DNA of 64,000 bases, taken from positions 30,112,001-30,176,000 of the forward strand of contig NC_092568.1 in the NCBI RefSeq assembly GCF_037975245.1, written 5' to 3'. Both the position numbers and the translations under genes were made by a program. Below, piece by piece: positions 15,237 to 27,700 of this stretch; positions within the stretch are counted from its first letter, which is position 1; every line of letters starts with the position of its first letter. The notes below the pieces were generated by a model. The model did not search any database. It had not been told where the DNA came from and saw only the letters and a program-made list of their open reading frames with translations. The stretch is from Apostichopus japonicus (Eukaryota; Echinodermata; Holothuroidea; Aspidochirotida; Stichopodidae).

Positions 15237-16340
15237 GCCAAAGCTATCCATCAGTCATCATGGCCATAAACTACATTTATTTAGGCATATACGTAACATT
15301 ACTGTCGACCAGGGTTTTTGCAAGTACACTTACATTTGTACTTAAATCTCTTTGTTTGCAAATGACAGGAAAGGTTTATACTTATGCAATAGGCTGTCAC
15401 TAGCCGGCTACACTTAGTTACAGTACACACCATCAGGAGCATTCGGGTGGCCTATTCGAACCTGCCTATTTATTCTAGGCTTTGTCTGTATTTTCAATTT
15501 TACAACGGGATTTGAATCTTAAAATATAGAAGGAATTCCTTTTTAATAACAACATAAATCAATGAGAATAAACTTACCTGTAGATAAATCCCTCCTTTCC
15601 TGGAATTAATGACAATTTATGCCGAAGTAAGGTAAATCCATGCAGGTAAAGTTTTCAGCAACCACCAGTTAACGCTACACGTAAACAAAGCAACGGGGAC
15701 CGGTTTTACTACGAACGGAAGACTAGTACTGTGTTCAGTACAGTGCTAAAGTATATGCAATATACCGGTGTGGGAGATACTACCGTCTGTTGTCAACCGT
15801 GTATGCTTACGTTGGTTATGTATGGACGTTGAATGACACTGCCTGATTAATACAACGCTAACTTCGTGTTATGTTTATGTAGTAGTAACTTTGGTATGTA
15901 AACAATGCCAGGCTCATGGTTGGAGGAAAATGGAGGCAGTATTGAAAATCCAAGTTCCAAAGGCGAAGGAGTTCACAAGACCACAGTGTCAAGTTAACGG
16001 CAGTATACCAAATTGATGTTACAAATGGGAAGCAGAAAACAACGTACAGTAGATATGTAAATGTGTGTGGGATGCAAACTGGAGTCAAATGGGTCATCGA
16101 TTTCGTTGCCTCTTTGGGATAACGTTCATTTTTTATTGAAGTAACAGCTAATAGTTCAGGATTACTGTGTACTGTTTTCATTACTCATTGGTGCTTTTTC
16201 CCAACAAAGTAAACTGATGCCCCAAAATTATAATAAGTAACGAAATAATAGCACTTTAAATAAATATGGATCTCATTTGCGGCTGCTTGATTCAATGTCT
16301 GGTAGATTTTAGTTTGATAAGAACATTGCAAAAGTTTATA
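15237..16340. other. No recognisable gene
   Basis: Non-repetitive sequence without supportable coding exons. The longest open frame (107 codons on the minus strand near 15858-16181) has no family resemblance and no convincing splice context. Confidence 0.5.
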
Positions 16341-16342
16341 CT

Positions 16343-16381
<39 letters not shown>

Positions 16382-16395
16382 GATAGATAGATATG

Positions 16396-16426
<31 letters not shown>

Positions 16427-16491
16427 GTAAATATATATAAATATATTTATAAATAGATAGATATATAGATAGATAATTAGATATATATATG

Positions 16492-16538
<47 letters not shown>
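16341..16538. repeat. AT/GATA microsatellite
   Basis: Almost uninterrupted (AT)n with interspersed TAGA/GATA tracts over about 200 bp. It lies just upstream of the TIR element at 16672. Confidence 0.9.
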
Positions 16539-16540
<2 letters not shown>

Positions 16541-16671
16541 ATTCAATGTGCCTTTCTCCCTTCTGGTCAGTGTGTGGTTCCCTTGTTCATTTGAGCACAT
16601 CCTTAAAGACTGTGTTTTTACATGTCTTGTTAATGGTATTTCTGTTATCTTGTTGAAGGGTTTAGATAGAT

Positions 16672-17181
16672 ACCCTTACCGAAATCCCGGATCTGGCTTA
16701 ATATCTGGTTTAATCTGGCCATATAAAGCCTTTACATGGCCATATAAAACCAGATACACCTTGATATGTAGTCAATCCAGATACACAGATTAAGTTTTAT
16801 CTGGCCATATATAGCTAGATATAACTGGATATACAGTTATTCCAGTTATTAAGTTTTACCTGGCCATATAAAGCGCGATATGACTTGATAAAACAATCAA
16901 TCTAGATATGCATATAAAGATTTATCTGGCCATATAAAGCCAGTTATAACTGGATATGTAGTCAATCCAGATATGAGGATTAAGTTTTATCTGTCCCAGA
17001 TATGGATGCCGTACAATTTAACCAGATAAAATTTGATATGGACCACTGTTAAACTTCATTTTATATCAAGTTATATCTGCCCAAGTTTTTATCTGGCTAG
17101 ATATAAATTCCAGATCTGGAGCAGATGTGGCCCAGATCTGGAATCTCATATCTGGCCCAGATCTGGGATATTGGTAAGGGT
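16672..17181. mobile_element. 510-bp non-autonomous TIR element with internal palindromic repeats
   Basis: The left end reads ACCCTTACCGAAATCCCGG. The inverted right end reads ACCCTTACCAATATCCCAG, so about 25 terminal bases are inverted with a few mismatches. The inside is built from degenerate units carrying ATCTGGCCATATAAAG and its complement, spaced roughly 60 bp apart, which makes much of the element self-complementary. Flanks are AGATAGAT (left) and AGATGGAT (right), 7 of 8 matching, but the surrounding GATA repeat weakens this as a target-site duplication. No coding sequence. The superfamily cannot be assigned from sequence alone. Confidence 0.75.
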
Positions 17182-17189
17182 AGATGGAT

Positions 17190-18107
17190 AGATAGACGGA
17201 TAGATTGATAAGTTAAGACTTTTTATTGAACCCTTATGTTATGCATAGTACATAATGGCAAGTAGAACCACACAAACAGAAAGTCCCTTTTAAAACATGA
17301 AATGTAATCTCCACAATATCAAAATCTCTCTTTTCAGTTTTGTTCACCCAACAAAAATGAAGATGATGAAGCAAAAAAATATATGAAAGAAAAACTTACA
17401 GAATTTTGTAATTGTATCCTGGGAAAACTTTAGTGAATGATTAACAGAACACTGCATCTCCCACTATTCTCACAGGTGTTTGTGCCGCTTTGTATGCATC
17501 AAGTGACGTTTGATATTAAATAAAACATTTAAATTGAAAGACCCTCAAAATTTATGATATAATTTGATGAAGATATTCCCATTTAGCTCTGTTTCTGTAA
17601 CAATGATGTTTGTATGTTATTATAAAACTGCTAATGTATGCAGTTTTGGTGGGTAGAGTTTAAATTACTCCCTATTAAGAATGTTTTCAGAACTATTGGG
17701 TCTTTCTGGAATGTAGACAACTAACTAATTAATAATTGAAACCACTCTGGGCAACAGCACAAAGCTAGTGCAAATTTATAACAAGCAGTTAATTCTCAGT
17801 TGTGGTATAAACACATCAACCATCAAAGATGTTCTTGTAAACAGTGATTTTTATTGCATATATTTATATAAGTTAGTATAAATGCATTAAACACATGATT
17901 AATATCCAGCATGGGTGTTTGAAGGTGAGCATACAAAAAGAAGAATAAAAAAGAATGGACACAATCGTGTATCTCAATTTGTTATTTAATTTTCTGCTTC
18001 CACGATTAAAAATGAGTTTGTTTAATAGAAGTATGGAAAATAAGAAAGCTAGTTTGTGAACAGTAATCAATATAGAGACTGTTCAAATAATACTGAATTT
18101 TGTGAAA
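17190..18107. other. No recognisable gene
   Basis: AT-rich sequence with no supportable exon, RNA gene or repeat structure. Confidence 0.5.
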
Positions 18108-18241
18108 ATAAGTGTGACAACCCATATATGTAATACTTTGTGACACCCAACATACGTACGACTTTGTGACACTCAACATACGTAATATTTTGTGACACTC
18201 AACATATGTTATGCTTTGTGACACTCGACATACGTATCTTA
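18108..18241. repeat. 26-bp minisatellite
   Basis: About five copies of a unit carrying TTTGTGACACTCAACATACG. The common TTTGTGAC begins at 18137, 18163, 18189 and 18215, exactly 26 bp apart. Units differ by a few substitutions. Confidence 0.9.
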
Positions 18242-18299
18242 TGCTTTTCTATGAGGGTAGGCACGAACTATTTTCTATAAAAAATATTCTGACAATTTT

Positions 18300-18365
18300 T
18301 TTGGGGGCGTGCCCAGCCCTCCCCAAGGTCCCCCTCCCCCACCAGCACCTGTGGCTATGCCACTG
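18300..18365. mobile_element. Possible hAT right-end remnant
   Basis: The segment ends CTATGCCACTG, the inverted form of a common hAT terminus (CAGTGGCATAG), and is preceded by a G/C-run spacer typical of these elements. I found no left terminus or target-site duplication, so this is a fragment at best. Confidence 0.35.
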
Positions 18366-21300
18366 TCATTGATTAAGGTCTTGTGCAAACAGTTTAGAAG
18401 CCCACTAGCAAGGCCTTCACCAAGCTCACAGGTGTTCACAATAATAGATACCAGTTGCATAACCCTAAGCAATTTATTGAATCCGTACAGTGGAATGGAT
18501 AACTGTAGTGGTCTTGGTCCATCCAAAAGAAACAGTCCTCTACCACTAGCCCCCCAACCTCCCACACACACACATTCCTCCCAAACCCTGTTCTTCCCAA
18601 ATTATTAAATAGCTACCCAGAAATGCATGCATAAAGCTATAAAAGATTTTGACAATCACAGATGTCTTGCCAGCCTGCACAACCCAAGACTGTTCACTAA
18701 ATGATTCATTATTAGAACACAAGTCACTGCACCAACTCCATTCATATAATTTGATTAAATATTCACAGTAAAGCTTCTACAATCACTTTGTGATATGAAA
18801 GCTATCCTACACCACACAGACCTGTGCATAGTACAAGTTATTTATTTGATTTATACAACTGCATAGTCAAGTGACAATACCTTTGACAGAGACATGACAA
18901 GAAAATGATACTTATTCTACCTATCATATCCACTAGAGCGCCCCTTTAATACCACAAGACATCCATCTTTAAGCTTGAAACTTCCAGTAATACAGCAAAG
19001 TATTTCATTTCTTTCTTCCAACTTATAAAAAGAGATTTTTAAATAGACCTGTATTAATTTTGGTAAATCCCAAGAGTACTTCCCCATCATTCATTTCAAG
19101 GACTACTGGCCATGAAATAGAATGTACTGGGAACAAGTGTAATCTTTGGAAAAATTAAGAAAAGTAAATCAATGTATAGAAGAAAACCTCACAAGAACCA
19201 TAATAAATCAGCCTCTTTATGAAGAACTTCCTTCTAAATAATTCTTCTTTTAGCACATTTGGTACATTCATTAAACATTATAGTTACCACTAAAATCATT
19301 AAGTACTGTAACTTCTTTTTATATTGCACCCTCAACAGAGTCAAACAATTGAAAACATTGAAAAATAAAACTCACCCATCACGCCATTTGATCAATCAAC
19401 ATATGCTCATTAAAACAAAAGAAAAATTTTAAACAAAACTTTTTTTTTCCAACAATGTGTACAATGAAGCATAGCACGAAACCAGATCCAAGCACCATAT
19501 ACAGTAACATGAGGCTTGATAGATAATTTGTCAAATGATCAGGGACAAAAGTTTGATATTAATGTTGTAAATTTATCATGAACAGGAACTTTAAATAAAG
19601 TATTATATACAAATTTTGAAATGGCAAAGAAATATTTGGCTAGAATAGGATTTAAACCAATAATTATAGATAACAAGATTCAGTCTTCTGATTTCAGCCT
19701 CTTATCATTTAATATTTGAGAATGCTATGCCTTTCACGACCTTTAGTTAACTTTGCTATGAGAGGTGGCCTAGAGATGTACATTTTGTCAGGGGAGGGGA
19801 GGTGGAGGCTGGGCACCACTCTGACAAGCCATGCAATCTTCCAAATAATTTGAATACTATTAAGATATCTAAGACATGTATGACCACAAAATTTTGAATA
19901 CATTAAATACTCACAATAAGCAACTTATTAACCATTGCATCAACAACAAAAACTGTTTCATAAGTTTGCTGTGATGGACTTTATTCAATGCAAACTTTTG
20001 AAGTTAATGTAACATTTCATCATTTCCTATGTAATTTGGTAACTGTACCAGATACCAACTTTAGTACCTTTAGTTGTCTTTTCATTACGGATACAGTCCT
20101 ATCCAGATTACTGGATATTTCGGCACATATTTTTAGCCTCGATTACAATGTAGATTCTGAGTTATATAACTTATAGGAATAATAACTGTCAGTAAAACTA
20201 TCAGAAAGTAGTGTAATTGATAGATGTTAGACTCACAGGTGGGAATTATCTTAAGTTTGTACTTTGCATCTAGATTTTCCACTATTAAGTGCACTCCACG
20301 TTGTATGTTAACAGTGTTACAGTGTCTCACTGTCTTTTGAGTTTACATAGTAACTGAACTACCAAACTAATTGTTTAGTTTAGTGATTCCAAAGGGTTAA
20401 AAAGCCAACAGAAGCTCATTTGCGGCCCTATGCACGTGATGATCTTGGATAAAAGCACCTGTTCATACCAAGTCATCTCTTTTCTTTGAGTGTTCAGAGA
20501 GTTACGAGGCAGGTGTGTAATTGTTGCACCTATTCCTGCTCCCGGGTACACCACTTGAATTAACGGACAAGTGTCTGCCTCAGCATCTAACCGCTTTCTC
20601 AAATATTGAGATAGATGGAGGCACGTAAAGCTAGGGTGACTGAAGTTGCTTCGAAAGCATTGAAAGATAAAAACAGATCCCCAGTCCCAATTTGTAAACC
20701 AGAAGACTGCCAAAAATCACTGTTTAACAGCATTTCTAATAGGTCAAGAGAACATGGTTCCTGGTGAGGATTTAAACTGGGACAACTAATGATTGTGGGG
20801 TGGACAAGGCTAATCACAACACCACACCTACAGCTTAGATTATATAGTTCACAAGACAGGACCAACAACATTTCCAATGTCCAGATTGTAATCACCCTGT
20901 AAAAAATTGAAAATTCATTTAAAAAATGTTGTTACTATCAGCTGACTCTCAAAGAACATGGAAAGATCTCATGAATGCTTTTCAATGCAAACATGGATTC
21001 TAATAAAGACCTCTACCTCAAAGAGCGAACTCTTTGAATTTCAAAAGCACAAAACAATGCCTCAGGAAAGTTATATAATCTGACATTTATATTTAAAATC
21101 TACATCAGGGAAGCTGCCTGTATAGCTTTCCATTTTTGGTATTTGTATTGATCTACATGATACACATTAATAGCTGCAGATAGAAGCTATAACAACATAG
21201 CTACATGTGTAGCTATCCACCTCTAGATTATAAATACTAGATACATTATACTTTTCAATGGTAGTAGCTACAGTTGATAGGCTGCATACATACCTACAGT

Positions 21301-21585
21301 AACCACTCTGCTACTTATACATTTGCTCTAGCCCATATGTGACCTTTCAAGTGGCAGCATATATATACCTTCCACACCGACTATGTAGTTAGCTATGCAT
21401 AGATATTCATTTTGTAACTAAAATTTGCATTCTGCAGTCTATCAACTATACAACAATGTTGGCAGCTACAGAGGAAAAGAATCATGTACAGCTGTTCACC
21501 TTACCATGTGATAGTTGATATGGTCCATCAGCTATGCAGTATCTCTATGGTCTCACAAATTTATTTTATGGAAAAGAGCCAAGAA
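18366..21585. other. No recognisable gene
   Basis: AT-rich sequence with short random open frames. A weak tRNA-like stretch on the minus strand near 20760-20830 (a GTGGTGTTGTGATTAGC-type A box and an AGTTTAAATCC B box) may be an old SINE. Nothing else is supported. Confidence 0.5.
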
Positions 21586-21690
21586 GGTTACTGGTTTGAA
21601 TCCTGGTCTAGCCATATATTTCTTTGCTCTTTTCCATTGTCTAAAGTTTGTCAGTCAGTCTTCTGTTATTCATTTACTTTTATAATTATA
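21586..21690 (+). mobile_element. 5'-truncated tRNA-derived SINE
   Basis: It begins near a B-box-like GGTTTGAATCC and continues CTAGCCATATATTTCTTTGCTC, then a tail that closely matches the tail of the fuller copy at 21865. The A-box half is absent. Confidence 0.65.
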
Positions 21691-21864
21691 ATATAAAACA
21701 ACAGAATTTCTGTTGAAATCCCACCTCTGTCCCTTTGTGGGTAGGTATAGAATGATGCTAGGTTTTTGGGTACATGACAGGCAAGGTAATGTGGCTTCTT
21801 ACTGGCTGCCCCCCTCCCCCCCCCCACGCAAAGTAATGGCCATAATGGGATGTCACCAACAAAG

Positions 21865-22010
21865 GGCTGATTAGCTCAGATGGTAGGGCACTGACGTTAT
21901 GACCCAGAGGTCACTGGTTCAAATCCAGATCTAGCCATAAGTGTTTTTGCTCTTTTCCCTCATCTAAAATTTCCAATTCAGTTTTCCATCATTCATTTAT
22001 TTACAACTTT
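21865..22010 (+). mobile_element. tRNA-derived SINE
   Basis: The first 73 bases are tRNA-like: an A box (TAGCTCAGATGG) near the 5' end, a B box (GGTTCAAATCC), a 4-bp T stem CTGG/CCAG and a terminal CCA. The acceptor and anticodon stems pair poorly, and a non-tRNA tail shared with the copy at 21586 follows. This points to a SINE and not a working tRNA gene. The anticodon loop position would read TAT, but the stem is too weak to trust it. Confidence 0.75.
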
Positions 22011-22162
22011 ATTTCATATTCAAGGCATATATACCTGTACTCATTTTGTAAATGTTCCAATCCAGATATTACATCCATGAGTACTTAAATCTTGTTCTAC
22101 ACGGAAAGTTCAGAGTAGATTAATATATTGCACTTTCTCCTGGCAGCTTGTAAGAGTTCACT

Positions 22163-22477
22163 TCAGGGTAATTCAATTACACCGAATTCTAATGGCTGAA
22201 CGTTATCGATATTTCTCAGTCTAACGGTGTTATAATCTGATGATGTCACGGACCTGAACACCCACCTGCCTTCTATGGATAATAGATGAAAGTCTAAACT
22301 GACGGTAGCATTGTTAAAATTCCAGATGACTAGGTATCGCTTCTCTTCTTGAAAACTTCTCAGCATTGCAAAAACGTTCTTCTTCAAATGTTTGTTTTCC
22401 TTCAGCAGGGAGAACTCTCCTTGTTGCAATGCCAAAGATTGTTCACGGAGGGACAGGAGAACTCTTGCTGGACTTGG
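22163..22477 (-). CDS. SLC3A2: SLC3A2-like terminal coding exon
   Basis: Acceptor TTTTTATCACAG. It begins PSPARVLLSLREQS and ends GVIELP-stop, 104 codons plus stop. It carries the C-terminal all-beta domain with KRYLVIWNF and DFHLL, which match the corresponding GH13-like C-domain strands of SLC3 proteins. The segment between the barrel end and this domain is shorter than in human 4F2hc. A small missed exon is possible, but the phases already join in frame. Confidence 0.85.
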   Translation of the reverse strand, partial: PSPARVLLSLREQSLALQQGEFSLLKENKHLKKNVFAMLRSFQEEKRYLVIWNFNNATVSLDFHLLSIEGRWVFRSVTSSDYNTVRLRNIDNVQPLEFGVIELP

Positions 22478-24764
22478 CTGTGATAAAAACGAGAGTGATA
22501 TTTGAAATCCTCTATAAGGTTGTATGTATGTATTTTAGATCCTCCTGCAGGAACTCACGAAGAAGCCTCATTGGCTTATCAAAGCCGCAAGCTGATCGAA
22601 GTCAGTCTCTTACGTTCATATTTAACGTCCATGATTATGAATTGTCAATTGCCAACAACTCTGTAACTGGACGACATACATTAATCTTGGAGTGACTTGA
22701 ACTCGGGACCTTATCATTGGAAGGCACCGGCGTTAACCACTGAGCTTGCTTGACTGTCAGGTTAGTTTACATACACTGTGTTTTGAAGTGGTTTACAGAT
22801 ACATGTACAGGAAGAATTTTTAAGACATGCACCAACTACTGTGATGCAAAATGGGCAAATTGCTTCTGAAATGAGACATTACATGCTGTAGCAGTTTTGC
22901 TACATAGAATCAAAGTCATTTCTTTTTCATTCATAGAACAAAATTAACAAATCTCAAAATTTGGCACAAAATGTTAAGACTCGGTATTTCCTGAATTATG
23001 GAACATTATGGTATTATCAAAAATTGTTAAAGTAGTGACCTCATGTTTATACTTCCTGTCCTTCTAACAGCTATCCATTCTCTAGTTTTTGTATTAAGCC
23101 AGTTAAGACTCAGTTGTGAAGGACTTGGACACTCGGACTCAAGGATTACTGGATCAAGCAACAAAATGACACTGACAAAATTCACCCTATTGAATTATTA
23201 CATATCCTGAATTAATCAAACCTTCACTCTAGTGATTCACATTTTCATCATAAAGTTAAAGTTAATAACTGTTTTTCCATATAGTTTCGTTTACTAAGAA
23301 CATCCTTAAAACTGCTGCACATTTGGCTTGATACCGTCAAAAGTACTGTGGCAACAATATCACTAACAGGGCTGAGACCTAGACTCAAATACCAAAAGAC
23401 TAGGGCTTCAATTCTCATGCGTTGGACTTGACTAGAACAATATCTTGCACTAGCTTTTCGTTTTAGAAATTTATGGTTACCTGACATTTTTGATGAATAG
23501 TTAGCAATTATGCAACACAAACTGGAAACTTACAACATTACTACCGGCAGCATCTGTCTTAGTTTCAAGATCTACAGAATCCAGCATAGGAATACCAGGT
23601 AGAAGTAGCTGGAGAAGTCTCAAGTTATCATCAAAGACATCTTTCTTGCTTTCCTCTTCATCATCTTCCCTCGACATGTCCCACAGTGTCGATGATAACG
23701 GAACCTCTTCAAGATGGCCGTCGATCGACTTGCTTAAAGTCTCTGCCAATGTAAACATCGATGTGTTCAAATTGACACCTGTAAATGCAAATTCTGGAGG
23801 AAATCTGGCATCAGGGTTGTGGTTCATGCCGAATAAGATATTAGTACTGCTGTGATTCTTGACCAGTGTGATGGTATCTATAACTTTGTTTATTTCGCCT
23901 GGAGTCAGTTCATCAGAGTCTGCTATGTAGAACCCACTGATTCCTGCATTGATTAGGAAATGGTAGATGAATTCTTCATCCTCCACTTCACTTGCCGATA
24001 CAGAGAGATCCACGGGACCATCCGCAGCAGATGTAGCATTGTTACAGAGATCGACTTGAGCTTGATTCTGAAATTTGATGAGAAGATGAGGATGACTAAA
24101 GATGACTAAAATAAAGAAACGTTAGATTATTATGCCCATCGTAAACACGGTACATCTTGGGAGAACGTTTAAAGGATGACGTAAGGTACAACACTTAAAT
24201 TTGATTGGCTTGCAGACCATTAAAACGCCATACTATCAGACTAGTTTGGGTTTTTTTTTATGATACTTTTAATTTTTGACTGGACTCTATATATTCTAAT
24301 ACACAGACCATTAGGTAAAATTCCACAGTTGCAACACAAACAAGTCTTTTATGGCCTCACATGACATGTTTACAATCCAAATTACAAACTGTTACTAAAG
24401 GACACATGTTGCATGTCATCTAAGGGTGCTCGGTTGTTTATATGAAGATATTAAAGAAAGAAAAAGAATGTGGTTAACGTTTAGGTACAGTAGTTGAAGA
24501 GTGGAGGTCATTATCTCTGCAGCATGAAAGGATCACTCCAGAGTTTAAGCATATTTTAAATTCTACTTAAATACTATTAAAAAACAGTTTTCATCTCTTT
24601 AGTGCAGTTCATTGGGGAAATTTATCAGCGTCACTTATAAATTACCATTACACTGAACCCACTCTTAATAAAGACACTTGCAGGGTTTTCGTTAGTAGCC
24701 GGGACCCGGGTCAAATGACCCGCTTACTGCACGTACATGACCCGGCTACTTTGCGACGCTCAGT

Positions 24765-24799
<35 letters not shown>

Positions 24800-27700
24800 A
24801 AAAAAAATTAAAAAAAAAAAAAAAAAAAAATGACGAAAAAAATCGAGAGGAATAAATACCCACAACCAGGTCAGGTGTGATTGAAACTGTCACAGCAGTT
24901 AACTGTTGGTAAAAACTACAAGAAGTTGAACATTAGTAGTACGGTCGAGGCGATGAGGCCGAGGGGTGGGTGAGAGTAGAGGTAGGCCGTAGGCGAAGGG
25001 CTTCTCTTGACATACAAATTGTTGCTCAACAGATATAAAAGCTGAATAAAAAACAGAAGGTTCTATCACAGACCTAGTTGGGTATTTTTTGGCAGTAAAA
25101 TCCTACTCACTTTGTAGGTACCGTAGACCTATTATCATTTTGTTATGATCGCACTTCATTTAATGCAGCAAGTGCGTCACACCCTTGCTAAGTTCTGTTC
25201 AGTGGCATAGCTACCTCCCTAGGCTCCATGACCCGAGTGTTAATAAAAAAATTCAGGAGAAAAAAAGAAAAATAGGACAGAAGAAAGGGGTGATTGGGAG
25301 GGGGCAATATCATTGACCAAACAACTGTATATTGCACCATTTTGCGTCTAGAGACTTTTTAAATTGCAATTTTCCGGCAAAGGGGAGGGGTCCCCCTCCC
25401 CTTAGACCCCTCCCCCATGTCCGCGTACAGACAGTCCCGCCTACTTTTCAACTTGACCCACCTACTTCATTTCTTAACAAAAACCCTGACTTGAAAGTAC
25501 TGTGTTATCAACACATTGGCTTATAACATAGATACAGTATATAGTAAAGGCTTCATAATTGACCCTCGTAATTGACGCACCTTCAAATATCACTAGCAAC
25601 GATACAGCAGGCCACCTAAACTTTTTGCAGTCAAGCAGAATTACATATTTCATGAGTTTGAATCCATTTCAGCTATTTGCTGACCAAATTGTGTTTTTTT
25701 TTTTAAAGCTTTTAACACCCTCCCCCCCCCCCCCCCCCGTTTTGCACATTTTTGGGACATTTGGAAATCTTACACCCTAAAAATAACCAACATTACCTCA
25801 ATATGATACCACTACTCTCTGGGACCTCACCTGTCTGAGCTTAGATGCTCAGAGCATCGGAAACAGCATCCAAAGTCAATGGATGTATACTGCCTACACT
25901 ACAGTTAGCTTATCGACGAGTGTGTCAATTTAGGGGTATGAAAGAACTTGACACGGCAGACATTTTGTGGTCAAACTCTGCTCAATTGTACAGTGCATAA
26001 GCACAGAACCTTAAATATTTTTAAATCATTACATTTCTGAGGAACTATACGAAAAACACATACAGTTGAGTGATTTGGATTTTTTGGGATCAAATCCTTA
26101 AGTGCGTCAATTATGAGCCCACCATGCTACACTATGTGAGTTTAAAGCACTTCACCAAAGTTGTCACAAAAAGGATGGGAAGGCTGAAGGGGGTGGTGCA
26201 TGACGAGAATTAGCCCATTAACCATAGGTTGCAGTATTCAGCTCTATTGACCTCAACTTACTGAAACTTGACGTCTCCTGCAAACAGACTGGGATCAGTG
26301 AGTTTGGGCGAGTTGATTTGTTCACATGTTGCTATGTCTGCCTTGAACTGCCCATCATTTATTCCAGAACAACTTGTAAGAGATTGCTATTGTTTGATTC
26401 TAGTACTGTATAATTACACATACAACATGTACAGTGCATAGAGCCATCTCCATTATAGCTATTAATCTGCTGCAGGTTTTAGTTACACATAGTTTGCCGA
26501 TGAGTTTGTAGAGGTACTAGATACTTTTAAGTTTAGGATTTATTATAAAGATGTTTCATATGAATTCTTTTCTTCTTCCCAAATATAATTTTTAACTAAT
26601 CCGGAAGTTTGATAGATTTGCACCGTACAAATCTATAAAACGGTGGGTTTTGGGATGCAACCTATAGCTGTGTGAAGGGACCAATTTGAAGTGGTTGTTG
26701 TTGAAGGTTTACGAGTAAATGGGAACATAATGGGTTAATGGGTAGGGCATGAAGGAGAGAGGAGCACAGCATCACCTACAAGATTTGAAACATGATACTG
26801 TGGAGAGGTGTTTGTCATAACAAAACACAAAATATCATAACTGCTTGATAATACTATAATCCTCCAGAGGCACACTGGGCAACACAGGGCGGCTGCCCCC
26901 AGCAGTTCTGAATGCCGCCCAGCACAAACAGTATTTAAACATTTCCACCCGGCATTTTTTTGATGATAATTTAACAAATGTTACCATATAACCAAAAATT
27001 GGGAGAATATATGGCACAAAATAGGAAAAATAGCACCAGCTAAGCATACTTCATGTGCAAAATTTGTCCAGTGGGGAGGGGGTACCCCACCCATGACATC
27101 CCTCTCCCAGGGTGTGGATCACACTACCGCACAATCTGCCCGGCACTCAAATATTCCTGAGCACATCCCTGATCCTTAATCCAATATAACAATCAGAAAC
27201 ATAAAACTAACCTCAAGTAGTGCCTTAGATGTTGAGATGTAGATGCCCATCATTAACTTAATTTCATGGAGTCTGCAAGCATCTGATAGTTTCTGGATGG
27301 TATCAACAGTCTTGGCACAAGTAGATGGTTCATTAGCTGAGAGAATGCCTGCCCACCAGTGTGGTGAGGACAGGTAAATACAATTCACGTCGTACTCCCT
27401 GAGTGATTCCAATTCTGCTTTGTCACTGTAAAGTGTCAGAGATGAACCAGGATCTAGATGAACTTTAAGAATGGATCCATCCAGCCACCAGTCCCTCTGT
27501 ACGCCATCATCTACACAGGTCCCTGGGAACAGCATCATTCGAATGACTGGCCAGAAAGCAGCCACGGTCACTGCTAACCATCCCATAAGGAAAATACTAT
27601 ACAGGAAATTCCTGATGAAAGACCATGGCCAGAATAGGTAGAAGGGTAAAGGTGATCCTTCATCTTCCCATCTCTTGACTATTTGCCTGATCAGACTTTT

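Noticed and set aside
21865-21937. Possible functional tRNA gene with A and B boxes
   Set aside because: Acceptor and anticodon stems pair poorly, and a SINE tail shared with a nearby copy follows.
23248-23520. Minus-strand frame following SLC3A2-like exon 2
   Set aside because: It overlaps the intron just past the exon 2 donor and contains no barrel or C-domain motif.
26870-27170. Possible transposon with G/C-rich ends in SLC3A2-like intron 1
   Set aside because: I could not pair inverted termini or find a target-site duplication.
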